Below are positions 24,943-32,068 of a stretch of DNA of 64,000 bases, piece after piece (position 1 is the stretch's first letter; each line of letters opens with the position of its first letter). A program made the position numbers and the translations under genes. The notes below the pieces were generated by a model. The model ran no database searches. It was not told the DNA's origin and was given only the letters and a program-made list of their open reading frames with translations. The stretch comes from JBFELU01 sp041572755 (GTDB lineage Bacteria; Actinomycetota; Acidimicrobiia; Spongiisociales; UBA11373), in contig JBFFRY010000006.1 in the NCBI GenBank assembly GCA_041572755.1, positions 34,791-98,790 on the forward strand, in the 5' to 3' direction.

Positions 24943-25407
24943 ATGGTCCAACACGAGCCGCTGCGCCAGCGCTTCCCCTTCTACCTGAGGGGCTTCGGGT
25001 TCGGCGCCGCCGCCGGATTGGCCGTGGGGCTGCTGATCTTCCTGTTCTCATCGGCCGGCCTGTACCGCTCGGTCGGCTATGGCTTCCTCGGACTGGGAAC
25101 GCTCATGCTGCTCGTCGGTGGGGGCAAGGGAGGCGGCTACTCCAACCTCGGGTTGGGGGCGATGGGCACGTTGGCCCGCGGCTATCGGGACCGGGGGCAC
25201 AGCCGGGGGGGACCTGATGATCCCGCGATCGTGCGGGCGGTCGCCGAGGGTGAGGAGGACTACGGGGTGACGCCCTATGCGGCGGGGGATCCGATGGAAC
25301 GATTGCGGCGCGGGCTGCGTCCCCCGGCCAATCCGACCGCGTTCTGGCAAGTGATCGCCGGAATCGCCTATCTGGGCGTTGGGGTGGCGCTGACGATCTG
25401 GCTGTAG
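24943..25407 (+). CDS. Membrane protein of unknown function, three predicted helices
   Basis: 154 residues. Helices lie at about residues 18-37, 44-60 and the C-terminal 20 residues; the middle is a soluble loop rich in Gly, Asp and Glu (RGYRDRGHSRGGPDDPAIVRA). Family not recognised. Leaderless start supported by TAGCCT. The stop at 25407 abuts the end of the convergent gene at 25408 with no gap. Confidence 0.65.
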   Translation: MVQHEPLRQRFPFYLRGFGFGAAAGLAVGLLIFLFSSAGLYRSVGYGFLGLGTLMLLVGGGKGGGYSNLGLGAMGTLARGYRDRGHSRGGPDDPAIVRAVAEGEEDYGVTPYAAGDPMERLRRGLRPPANPTAFWQVIAGIAYLGVGVALTIWL

Positions 25408-25791
25408 TCAGCCGACCCGTCGGCTCAGGGTGGCGGCGAGGCTCGCGGCGAGCGTTGCGACGGCGGCAACGAGGATCGCCCAGGAACCGAGGCCGACCGA
25501 GCCCCCGGCCTGATCGGCCGCCCTGGCTGCATCGATCAGTTTGGCGACGGCGAACAGCACCGCCCCACAGGAGAACACCACCGTGAGGAGCGCGACCGGG
25601 GTGCGCAGGCCCTCTCTCCGGTCCCCGAGGATCGCCGGCAGCAGCACCGGGCCGAGCAGGATGAGGATGGGCCAGGCGTCACCCTCGATGCCGTTGACGG
25701 TGCCCTGGGAGGGGAGTGTGAGGAACGGCAGCAACAGCGAGCCCCCGCTGAGAGCCACCGCGAGCACGGAAAGGGCTCTGGAGTAGTGCAC
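25408..25791 (-). CDS. Four-helix membrane protein, paralogue of the upstream gene product
   Basis: 127 residues from GTG 25791, mostly four hydrophobic helices. It aligns by eye with the protein encoded just upstream (25795-26499): both have a VNG/VHS-type loop before a helix of the form WPILILLGPVLLPAIL, and both share GSVGLG followed by a Val/Ala-rich helix. It follows that gene after 3 bases, so the two form an operon born from tandem duplication. Function unknown. Confidence 0.65.
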   Translation of the reverse strand: MHYSRALSVLAVALSGGSLLLPFLTLPSQGTVNGIEGDAWPILILLGPVLLPAILGDRREGLRTPVALLTVVFSCGAVLFAVAKLIDAARAADQAGGSVGLGSWAILVAAVATLAASLAATLSRRVG

Positions 25792-25794
25792 CGG

Positions 25795-26499
25795 CTAGGG
25801 CGGGGGCTCCCCGCCATGCTCGTCCTCGGGTCGACCCAGGTCGGGCAGGATCGGACGACGGGCCGTGGGCCCTTCGGGCGGTCGGGGGCGAGTGGAACGA
25901 GGCGTCGGCGGCCGGTTCTCGGGCTGCGCAACCGGCGTGCTGCCACGCGGCGCTGCACCCTGCGCTGGACCCTGCGCTGCACCCTGCGCTGCACCCTTTG
26001 CTGCGGTGGTGGGAGCCGACTTCCCCGAAAGGGTCGGCGCCGGGGGCCTGGTCGGGTAGGCGCCGCCTTGGGGGAGCCGCATCGCGCCCCGGGTCAATCC
26101 GAGCACGATCCCCGCCAGGGCGACGCCCGTGCCGGCGACGAGAAGGTAGGCACCCAGCCCGACGCTGCCGGCAACGGTGTCGGCGATCGTGGAAGCGTCG
26201 ATGAACTTGATGATCGCATAGGGGAAGGCGGCGATCCCGAAGAGGAGTGCCGGCCACCCGAGCGGCGCCGGGACGGGGCGGGAGTGATCCGGGATGAGTG
26301 TGATCAGGAAGACCGGAACGAGCAGCAACAACGCCGGGAGAGCGTCGGCAGCCACGGAGTGCACGTTGCCGGCTCCGCCGTTGACGAAACGGAGGCTCAT
26401 TGCCGCCATCGTGACGAGCACGCCGACATCGATGACGATTCGCGATGCATGGAAGGCGAGCCGGGAGGGCGGCCGGCGCTGGTTCGAAGAGGTTGTCAT
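25795..26499 (-). CDS. Membrane protein with disordered Ala/Gln/Pro-rich tail (unknown)
   Basis: 234 residues. The first ~150 contain four hydrophobic helices related to the downstream paralogue, including ADTVAGSVGLGAYLLVAG. The remaining ~85 are low complexity: four GAAQ-type units encoded by a 12-base tandem repeat, then Pro/Arg-rich sequence ending GGEPPP. The tail is probably cytoplasmic and disordered. A TAACCT box lies 10 bases before ATG 26499. Confidence 0.65.
   Translation of the reverse strand: MTTSSNQRRPPSRLAFHASRIVIDVGVLVTMAAMSLRFVNGGAGNVHSVAADALPALLLLVPVFLITLIPDHSRPVPAPLGWPALLFGIAAFPYAIIKFIDASTIADTVAGSVGLGAYLLVAGTGVALAGIVLGLTRGAMRLPQGGAYPTRPPAPTLSGKSAPTTAAKGAAQGAAQGPAQGAAPRGSTPVAQPENRPPTPRSTRPRPPEGPTARRPILPDLGRPEDEHGGEPPP
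25950..25997 (-). repeat. 12-bp tandem repeat, four units, inside a coding region
   Basis: Plus-strand units GCGCTGCACCCT at 25950, 25974 and 25986, with GCGCTGGACCCT at 25962. On the coding (minus) strand they encode GAAQ/GPAQ. In-frame slippage could change tail length without breaking the gene. Confidence 0.85.
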
Positions 26500-26509
26500 C
26501 GGTGCGCCG

Positions 26510-26515
26510 AGGTTA
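26510..26515 (-). promoter_or_regulatory. Candidate leaderless -10 element (TAACCT)
   Basis: TAACCT on the minus strand ends 10 bases before ATG 26499, slightly longer than the 6-9 base spacing seen elsewhere. Confidence 0.35.
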
Positions 26516-26583
26516 GCGGCAGCAGGCCGAGGGGCCGGTCTTCGATCGGGCACGCTCGACCGTTGGGCGGGGCGAGTCGGCAC

Positions 26584-26589
26584 TAGCCT
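26584..26589 (+). promoter_or_regulatory. -10 element (TAGCCT) for the basic-tailed membrane protein
   Basis: TAGCCT gives a ~20-base leader with a GAGGAGG ribosome site before ATG 26616, a conventional leadered gene. Confidence 0.45.
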
Positions 26590-26615
26590 CGGTGCGTCGA
26601 CTTTGAGGAGGCTGC

Positions 26616-27410
26616 ATGCTGGCGAGACGGCTGTTGCTCCTCGTGGGGGTGCTGATCGGAGTCGGCGGCCTCTATCTGCGGGAGATCGAGACCGACGCGT
26701 CTTTGGTTGAGGCCGTGGGAGGCACCGGCCTGCCGACGATCTGGCAGAGCTTCTCGGGAGGCGAGCGGGTCGGGGTGGTAGTGGGTGCCTGTCTTCTCGT
26801 CGCTGTGGCGTATCGGCCCAGACTGCGGCGAGTCTGGGATCGGGCGGCGGCCATCGCCGGGGGCCTGCTGGCCGGTGCTGCGATGGTGATGCTCCTCTTC
26901 GCCTACCGCGATGCCCAGGGCGATGCCTCGAATCTGGGCGAGTTGCTCGACCTCGCCGTCTTCTCCGATCTGATTCCCGAGAGCCCGGGCGCTTCGGCGG
27001 GATGGGGATTCTTCGTTTCGATCGGCGGGTTCTTGGTGGTGGGTGCGGCGTCTGTCTGGGACCTCTTCGCCCGCCGGCCCCCCGACAAACCGGTCCCGAA
27101 GCGGACGCCACGACCCGCCGGCAAGCGGAAGGGACAGCCTGCCGGCAAGCGGAAGGGACAACCCGCCCGAAAGCGGCCGCCGGCGAGCGCGGCCGGCCGA
27201 CCCCCGGCACGCGCCGCAACGGCGGCCAATCCGAGCCCCCGCATGAAGCCGGCCACCTCGACCCGGGGAGCCGCGCAGTCCGGCCACAAGCCGCCGCAAC
27301 GACGGGAAGCGGCTCCACCGCAACAGCGACCGCGGCCCGCCGAAGGGCCGCCGCGCTCAGTCGAGGAAGCGGACGGCCCCGCCGTCGAGGGAGGCGATCC
27401 GGACGATTGA
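26616..27410 (+). CDS. Membrane protein with long basic disordered C-terminus (unknown)
   Basis: 264 residues. Residues 1-150 hold four hydrophobic helices with a loop EIETDASLVEAVGGTGLPTI; residues ~150-264 are disordered, first strongly basic with repeats of GKRKGQPA and then Pro/Gln/Ala rich, ending acidic. Such tails may bind nucleic acid or phospholipid, but this is speculation. It has a good GAGGAGG ribosome site. Its last 54 bases overlap the convergent xpt gene. Confidence 0.65.
   Translation: MLARRLLLLVGVLIGVGGLYLREIETDASLVEAVGGTGLPTIWQSFSGGERVGVVVGACLLVAVAYRPRLRRVWDRAAAIAGGLLAGAAMVMLLFAYRDAQGDASNLGELLDLAVFSDLIPESPGASAGWGFFVSIGGFLVVGAASVWDLFARRPPDKPVPKRTPRPAGKRKGQPAGKRKGQPARKRPPASAAGRPPARAATAANPSPRMKPATSTRGAAQSGHKPPQRREAAPPQQRPRPAEGPPRSVEEADGPAVEGGDPDD
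27117..27164 (+). repeat. 24-bp tandem repeat, two units, inside a coding region
   Basis: Two copies beginning GCCGGCAAGCGGAAGGGACA at 27117 and 27141, encoding AGKRKGQP twice, in the basic tail of the membrane protein. Confidence 0.85.
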
Positions 27411-27935
27411 GGCGACGTCCCAGCCGTGGGACTCGAGTCGGCCTCGTCCCTGCTGGAAGGACTTCTCGATGACGAACCCGAAGCCGATCACCGTGCCGGC
27501 CGCCTCCTCGGTGATCTCCCCCAGTGCCTCAGAGGTGCGGCCGCCGGCGAGGAAGTCGTCGACGATCAGCACCCGGTGCCCGGCGGTGAGGACGCGACGG
27601 GAGACCTCGACCCGATACTCGATGCCCCGGGTCGGCGAGTGGACCTCACGAGCGAAGGCGTGCCGATCACCGGGGCCGAGGTACTTCTTGGCATAGATAA
27701 GCGGAACACCGAGGGTGGTGGCACAGGCCATGCCCGGTGGAATGCCGCTCGCCTCTGCGGTCATCACGAGGTCCGGGGCTTCGGGGGCGAAACGCTCGGC
27801 GAGATCGGCGCCCACCGCACCGAGCAACTCGGGGTCGACGCGATGATTCAGGAACCCGTCGACCATCAGCAGCGGCCCCTCGACGCGACCTTCGGTGAGG
27901 ATCCTGTCGCGGAGGAGATCGGCGCCGCGACTCAT
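27357..27935 (-). CDS. xpt: Xanthine phosphoribosyltransferase
   Basis: 192 residues, Xpt size. The PRPP-binding motif is VLIVDDFLAGGRTSEAL near residue 128; EASGIPPGMACATTLGVPLIYAKK is the Xpt/PurR-like segment, and GFGFVIEKSFQQGRGRLESHGW closes the family C-terminus. It salvages xanthine to XMP. ATG 27935 is preceded by a leader lacking a ribosome site, but an 8-codon upstream ORF ends at it as ATGA. Expression may thus depend on translational coupling rather than a purine riboswitch, of which there is no sign. Confidence 0.9.
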   Translation of the reverse strand: MSRGADLLRDRILTEGRVEGPLLMVDGFLNHRVDPELLGAVGADLAERFAPEAPDLVMTAEASGIPPGMACATTLGVPLIYAKKYLGPGDRHAFAREVHSPTRGIEYRVEVSRRVLTAGHRVLIVDDFLAGGRTSEALGEITEEAAGTVIGFGFVIEKSFQQGRGRLESHGWDVASIVRIASLDGGAVRFLD

Positions 27936-27958
27936 CGGATGGAAGGTGACTGCAGCAA
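27932..27958 (-). CDS. Candidate leaderless upstream ORF (8 codons) coupled to xpt
   Basis: TTG at 27958 lies 8 bases after a TACGCT box and opens an 8-codon ORF whose TGA overlaps the xpt ATG as ATGA. Too short to judge by composition; a TTG leaderless start is unusual. Confidence 0.2.
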   Translation of the reverse strand: MLQSPSIR

Positions 27959-27966
27959 GAGGCAGA

Positions 27967-27972
27967 AGCGTA
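27967..27972 (-). promoter_or_regulatory. -10 element (TACGCT) for xpt
   Basis: TACGCT on the minus strand; 31 bases to the xpt ATG, 8 to the TTG of the upstream ORF. Confidence 0.4.
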
Positions 27973-27998
27973 CCCGATGGGTGGGGGCGATCCCCCGT

Positions 27999-28004
27999 TA
28001 CCAT
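27999..28004 (+). promoter_or_regulatory. Leaderless -10 element (TACCAT) for nth
   Basis: TACCAT ends 9 bases before ATG 28014; no Shine-Dalgarno. Confidence 0.45.
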
Positions 28005-28013
28005 CGCCGCGCC

Positions 28014-28682
28014 ATGCCCGATCAACCAGTTCCCGGACCCGAGCAGCGTCGCCACGCCCGAGTGGTGCTGGGGCGGCTCAAGAAGCGTTACCCCGAGATC
28101 GCCACGGCACTCACCTATCGGGACCCGTGGCAATTGCTGGTGGCCACGGTCCTCAGCGCCCAGACGACGGATGAGAACGTGAACGGGGTCACCCCGGTGC
28201 TGTTCGATCTTTGGCCGGGGCCGGAGGACCTGGCGACCGCCGACCCAGAAGCCGTGGAGCAGGTGGTGTACTCGACCGGCTACTACCGCCAGAAGACGAA
28301 GTCGATCATCGCTCTCAGTGAGGACCTCGTCGACCGATTCGAGGCCGAGGTTCCGGCCGATCTCGATGCGCTCGTGACCCTGCGGGGGGTGGGTCGCAAG
28401 ACCGCCAGCGTCGTGCTGGCGGAGGCCTTCGGGATACCGGCGATCGCGGTGGACACCCACGTGAAGAGAGTCGCCGGGCGGCTGGGGCTCACCGAATCCA
28501 CGGACCCCACCGAGATCGAGTTCGACCTGCGGGCGCTCTATCGAGAGGGGGAGTGGCCGGGCATCTCGATGCGCTTCATCCAGTTCGGGCGCGAGATCTG
28601 CGATGCTCGGCGTCCGGTGTGTTGGGAGTGCCCGCTCCGGGATCGTTGCCGGTATCCCGACAAGGCCCAGCCGCCGCCGTGA
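28014..28682 (+). CDS. nth: Endonuclease III (Nth)
   Basis: 222 residues. The helix-hairpin-helix is LVTLRGVGRKTASVVLAEAFG with catalytic Lys129; Asp147 in AVDTHVKRV is the second catalytic residue; the C-terminal [4Fe-4S] ligands are C-x6-C-x2-C-x5-C. It is a bifunctional DNA glycosylase/AP lyase removing oxidised pyrimidines. The frame is open far upstream, but ATG 28014 matches the family start and has a leaderless TACCAT box. Its stop overlaps the next gene's GTG as GTGA. Confidence 0.95.
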   Translation: MPDQPVPGPEQRRHARVVLGRLKKRYPEIATALTYRDPWQLLVATVLSAQTTDENVNGVTPVLFDLWPGPEDLATADPEAVEQVVYSTGYYRQKTKSIIALSEDLVDRFEAEVPADLDALVTLRGVGRKTASVVLAEAFGIPAIAVDTHVKRVAGRLGLTESTDPTEIEFDLRALYREGEWPGISMRFIQFGREICDARRPVCWECPLRDRCRYPDKAQPPP

Positions 28683-29983
28683 GCGTCTGGGCGCTGCGCG
28701 GCCGTCACGACCGCGAGATCGCCGTGCTGGCGCTGCCGGCACTGGGGTCCTTGGTGGCCGATCCGCTCCTCAGCCTGATCGACACGGCGTTCGTCGGCCG
28801 CCTGGGTGCCGATGCTTTGGGGGCACTGGGGGTTTCCGCCGCCGTGTTCGCCGTGGCCTTCTTTTCGTTCAACTTCCTCGAGTACGGAACCACTTCGCTG
28901 GTGGCACGTGCGGTGGGGGCCGGTGACCAAGCCAAGGCGATGCGGGCATCCGTGACTGCGCTGGGGTTGGCCGTCGGTTCGGGTGTCGTGGCCCTCACGG
29001 TCCTCGAGTTGTTCACCGGCCCGATCCTGACGGCGATGGGTGCCACCGACGGGGTTCGCTCCCAAGCGCTCTCCTACGTCCGCATCCGGGCCTTGGCCGC
29101 CCCGGCGGTGCTGGTGATGCGGGCCGGCCACGGCATCTACCGGGGGCACCAGAACACGAGTACCCCGTTCCGCATCACTGCGGCCATCAACGCCATCAAT
29201 CTGGTGCTCGATCCGCTTCTCATCTTCGGGGCCGGGTGGGACATCCGCGGCGCCGCCTGGGCGACCGTCATCGCCCAGTCGATCGGCGCGGTCTGGTTCG
29301 TGGCCACGCTGCTGCGGCGCGGTGAATTGCGTGTGGGGAGATTGGCTCTGACGGAGTTGGCACCGTTCCTGCGCGCCGGCCGCGATCTCACGATCCGCAC
29401 GGCGTCGCTTCTGGCGGTCTTCACGCTCGGGACGGCGGTGGCGACCCGCATCTCGGAGACTGCGGTGGCGGCTCATCAGGTGGTGTGGCAGCTCTGGGTG
29501 TTCCTGGCTCTGGCGGTCGACGCGCTGGCCATTGCCGCCCAGGCCCTGGTGGGCCGGCTGGTCGGCGCCGGTGCCGGTGCCGAAGCCCGGGAGGTGGCCG
29601 ACCGACTGATCGTCCTGGGGATCGCGGTGGGAGCCGTCCTGGCGTTGGGTCTCGCTGCGGTCGCCGGGCCGTTGCCGCAGTGGTTCACCGATGATCCCGC
29701 CGTGGTGAGCGCCATCCGATCGATCTATTGGTTTCTCGTCGCCGGGATGGTTCCCTCGGCGGTCGTCTTCGTGTGGGATGGCGTGTTCTTCGGGGTGGGC
29801 GACTTTGCGTTCCTGGCGGCGGCCATGGCCGGGTCGGCCGTCCTGGCGGGGGGAACGATGCTGCTGGTTCTGCCGCTGGAGGTGGGCCTCTCCGGGGTGT
29901 GGTGGTCGGTGATGATGCTCACCGGGCTGCGCCTGCTCACCCTGTGGTGGCGGCGGTTCACTCTGCGGGGGCCGCTGGGGTGA
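28679..29983 (+). CDS. MATE-family efflux transporter (DinF-like)
   Basis: 434 residues, about twelve helices in two MATE halves. Typical segments are ALPALGSLVADPLLSLIDTAFVGRLGADALGALG and the second-half opening RTASLLAVFTLGTAVATRISETAVAAHQV. It resembles the DinF subgroup of Na+/H+-driven drug or metabolite exporters. Substrate unknown. The GTG start overlaps the nth stop, so co-expression with base-excision repair is likely. Its 3' end overlaps the convergent MFS gene by 26 bases. Confidence 0.88.
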   Translation: MSVWALRGRHDREIAVLALPALGSLVADPLLSLIDTAFVGRLGADALGALGVSAAVFAVAFFSFNFLEYGTTSLVARAVGAGDQAKAMRASVTALGLAVGSGVVALTVLELFTGPILTAMGATDGVRSQALSYVRIRALAAPAVLVMRAGHGIYRGHQNTSTPFRITAAINAINLVLDPLLIFGAGWDIRGAAWATVIAQSIGAVWFVATLLRRGELRVGRLALTELAPFLRAGRDLTIRTASLLAVFTLGTAVATRISETAVAAHQVVWQLWVFLALAVDALAIAAQALVGRLVGAGAGAEAREVADRLIVLGIAVGAVLALGLAAVAGPLPQWFTDDPAVVSAIRSIYWFLVAGMVPSAVVFVWDGVFFGVGDFAFLAAAMAGSAVLAGGTMLLVLPLEVGLSGVWWSVMMLTGLRLLTLWWRRFTLRGPLG

Positions 29984-31190
29984 GGACGGCTCCCCGCGTC
30001 TCCGGGAGCAACGAGATGAGCGCCGCCGAAGCGAGCACCACGGCGCCGAGCGCGGCCATCGTGATCGGGACGCCCCAGGCGTCCACGACGAACCGGCCGG
30101 CTCCGAACCCGGCGAGACCCCCGAAGATCCCGGCGTTGCTCAGCCAGGCGCCCGCAGTGGCCCGCACGTCGGTTGGGAACAGCTCCGCCCGGTGGGAGGT
30201 GAAGGCGGGGCCGAAGGCGGCCGCCCCGAGCATGGAGAAGAAGATCCCCACCGCCATCACCCATCCGATCTCTGAGAAGTAGAAGGCGAGGCCGCCGGCG
30301 ACCCCGACGAACAGGGAGACGACCTCGGCGGGTTTGCGGCCGATGAGGTCGGCGGCCCGACCTCCGCCGAGCAGGCCGAGAATCACCGCCGGGGCACTGG
30401 TGGCGGCCAGCATGATCGAAGCGGTGAAGGCGCTCCATCCCAGTTCGTTCTCGAGACGGACCAGAGCGAGGTTGGCGGCCGGCCCGGAGAACGCCGCCAG
30501 CGCAAAGGACATCGCAGCCATCGGCCAGAAGTAGCGGGCGTGGCGCCCTCGGAGAGCGGCCGACAGGGGCGGCTGCTCCTCGTGGCGGGCAAAGGCGCGT
30601 GACTCCTGCAACCTCAGGATGACGATGGGTACCGCCAGGAGGGGCAGGGCGCTCATTCCGAAGAGCAGGCGCCAGGCCTCGTCGCTCATCTCCCCGACCT
30701 GGCGCACGAGGAGGCCGAAGCCGGTGCCCATGCTCACGACGAGGGCGTAGCAGCCCAGGACGTAGCCGCGGACGAGAGGATTGACCTCTTCGGCCAGGAG
30801 GACCAGCGCCAGGGCTCCGGCGGCGCTGGAACCGAGCCGGGCCACCGACTGCAGGGCGGTGAAGGCGGCCGCCGTGGGGGCGAAGGCGGTCGCCAGGTTG
30901 GCGGCGGCGAGGGTGACGAGGGCGAGGATGAGGGGCCGACGTCGGCCGCCGCGATCTCCCCACCACGAAAGGAGCAGGGCGAGGAGGGCCACGGCTCGAA
31001 CGATGGCCAGGAGATCGAAGATGGCGGCGTCGCTGAGATCGAAGGTCTCCCTGACGAACGGCAGGGTGTGGGTGATCACCGTTCCGGTCCATCCCTGGGA
31101 GAACGCCACGATCGCCATGAGCCCCAGGATGCGGAGCTCGCGTCGCTGCAACGGGACGGGTGGCTTCAGGTGCTCGAGCGCCGACTTCAT
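29958..31190 (-). CDS. Major facilitator superfamily transporter
   Basis: 410 residues, twelve predicted helices. The MFS motif A-like loop reads WWGDRGGRRRPLIL between helices 2 and 3, with a second copy GGGRAADLIGRKPAEV between helices 8 and 9; the FPTDVRATAGAWLSNAG segment resembles sugar/metabolite carriers. Substrate unknown. ATG 31190 has no ribosome site, but the stop of an 8-codon leaderless upstream ORF overlaps it as ATGA, which would supply ribosomes by reinitiation. Confidence 0.87.
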   Translation of the reverse strand: MKSALEHLKPPVPLQRRELRILGLMAIVAFSQGWTGTVITHTLPFVRETFDLSDAAIFDLLAIVRAVALLALLLSWWGDRGGRRRPLILALVTLAAANLATAFAPTAAAFTALQSVARLGSSAAGALALVLLAEEVNPLVRGYVLGCYALVVSMGTGFGLLVRQVGEMSDEAWRLLFGMSALPLLAVPIVILRLQESRAFARHEEQPPLSAALRGRHARYFWPMAAMSFALAAFSGPAANLALVRLENELGWSAFTASIMLAATSAPAVILGLLGGGRAADLIGRKPAEVVSLFVGVAGGLAFYFSEIGWVMAVGIFFSMLGAAAFGPAFTSHRAELFPTDVRATAGAWLSNAGIFGGLAGFGAGRFVVDAWGVPITMAALGAVVLASAALISLLPETRGAVLTPAAPAE

Positions 31191-31213
31191 CGGTCGCGGC
31201 GGGAGGGGGCCAT
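31187..31213 (-). CDS. Candidate leaderless upstream ORF (8 codons, MAPSRRDR) coupled to the MFS gene
   Basis: ATG at 31213 lies 8 bases after a TAACCT box; the ORF's TGA overlaps the MFS ATG as ATGA. The geometry equals that of leaderless genes elsewhere in the window. Confidence 0.35.
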   Translation of the reverse strand: MAPSRRDR

Positions 31214-31221
31214 CGGCGGCG

Positions 31222-31227
31222 AGGTTA
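31222..31227 (-). promoter_or_regulatory. -10 element (TAACCT) for the MFS gene and its upstream ORF
   Basis: TAACCT on the minus strand; 31 bases from the MFS start, 8 from the upstream ORF start. Confidence 0.45.
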
Positions 31228-31263
31228 CCCGGCGCCGGTCGTTGGGAACAGCCCGGGAGCGGT

Positions 31264-31269
31264 TAGCGT
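31264..31269 (+). promoter_or_regulatory. Candidate -10 element (TAGCGT) for ccdA
   Basis: TAGCGT, 30 bases before GTG 31300. The leader has only a weak GGGG ribosome site. Confidence 0.35.
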
Positions 31270-31299
31270 TGTTAGGCCGAACCGAAACCGGGGTTTTGC

Positions 31300-32046
31300 G
31301 TGGAGATCTCGAACGTCAACCTGTTTGCCGCCCTGGCCTTCGGGGCGATGTCGTTCCTCTCACCGTGCGTGCTCCCGCTTCTGCCCGGCTACTTGAGCAT
31401 GATGTCGGGCTACTCGGCCCAGGACATGGCCGAGGGGAGGGTGTCCCGGGTCCGCATGTTCCGGGTGACGGTGCTGTTCGTGGCCGGCTTCACCCTCGTG
31501 TTCGTGGCGCTCGGGGCCACTGCGACCTCGTTGGGCCGCTCGCTGCTCCGCAACCAGAACACCATCACCACAGTGGCGGGCTGGGTGGTGCTCTCCATGG
31601 GGCTGTTCATTGCGATCACGGCGCTGTGGAATCCCACGCTGCTGATGCCCTTCATGCGGGAGCGCCGTGTCGAAGTTCGGCCGTCGCGTCTCGGCAACTG
31701 GGCCCCCCCGGTGATGGGAGCCGCCTTCGGCTTTGGTTGGACGCCGTGCATCGGGCCCACCCTGGGTGCCATCCTCGGCGTGGCGGCCACCGAGGAGACG
31801 GTGCTGGAAGGGATGGTGCTGCTCTTCGTCTACTCGCTGGGCCTCGGCATCCCCTTCGTGCTCGCCGGGCTCGGCATCGACCGGGCCTATGGAGCCTTCG
31901 GGTGGTTCCGGCGCCGTCTCAAGCCGATCACCGTGATTTCGGGTGTGCTCCTCGCCGGTTTCGGGTGGCTCATGATCTCCGGCAATCTGGTCGAACTGAA
32001 CCGTTGGTTCCAGGAGCGCTTGCCCTCCTGGCTCTGGAACGTCTGA
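31300..32046 (+). CDS. ccdA: CcdA/DsbD-type thiol-disulfide electron carrier
   Basis: 248 residues, six to seven helices. The two redox cysteines sit in the family motifs SFLSPCVLPLLPGYL (Cys23) and FGWTPCIGPTLGAIL (Cys150). CcdA moves reducing power from cytoplasmic thioredoxin across the membrane, usually for cytochrome c maturation. The usual ResB/ResC and membrane thioredoxin genes are not adjacent, so the downstream acceptor is unclear. GTG 31300 is the start; trpE follows after 22 bases but has its own leaderless promoter. Confidence 0.9.
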   Translation: MEISNVNLFAALAFGAMSFLSPCVLPLLPGYLSMMSGYSAQDMAEGRVSRVRMFRVTVLFVAGFTLVFVALGATATSLGRSLLRNQNTITTVAGWVVLSMGLFIAITALWNPTLLMPFMRERRVEVRPSRLGNWAPPVMGAAFGFGWTPCIGPTLGAILGVAATEETVLEGMVLLFVYSLGLGIPFVLAGLGIDRAYGAFGWFRRRLKPITVISGVLLAGFGWLMISGNLVELNRWFQERLPSWLWNV

Positions 32047-32055
32047 GCCCCCGCC

Positions 32056-32061
32056 TACGCT
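32056..32061 (+). promoter_or_regulatory. Leaderless -10 element (TACGCT) for trpE
   Basis: TACGCT ends 7 bases before ATG 32069. The 22-base gap after ccdA leaves no room for a trp leader peptide or attenuator. Confidence 0.5.
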
Positions 32062-32068
32062 GTGCGCC

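Noticed and set aside
25950..25997. Short tandem repeat considered as a CRISPR-like array
   Set aside because: Units are 12 bp without spacers and are in frame in a coding region.
27936..28013. Purine riboswitch before xpt
   Set aside because: The short leader lacks the conserved purine aptamer core; only a -10 box and a mini-ORF are visible.
32047..32068. trp attenuator or leader peptide before trpE
   Set aside because: Only 22 bases separate ccdA and trpE, and they hold a leaderless -10 box.
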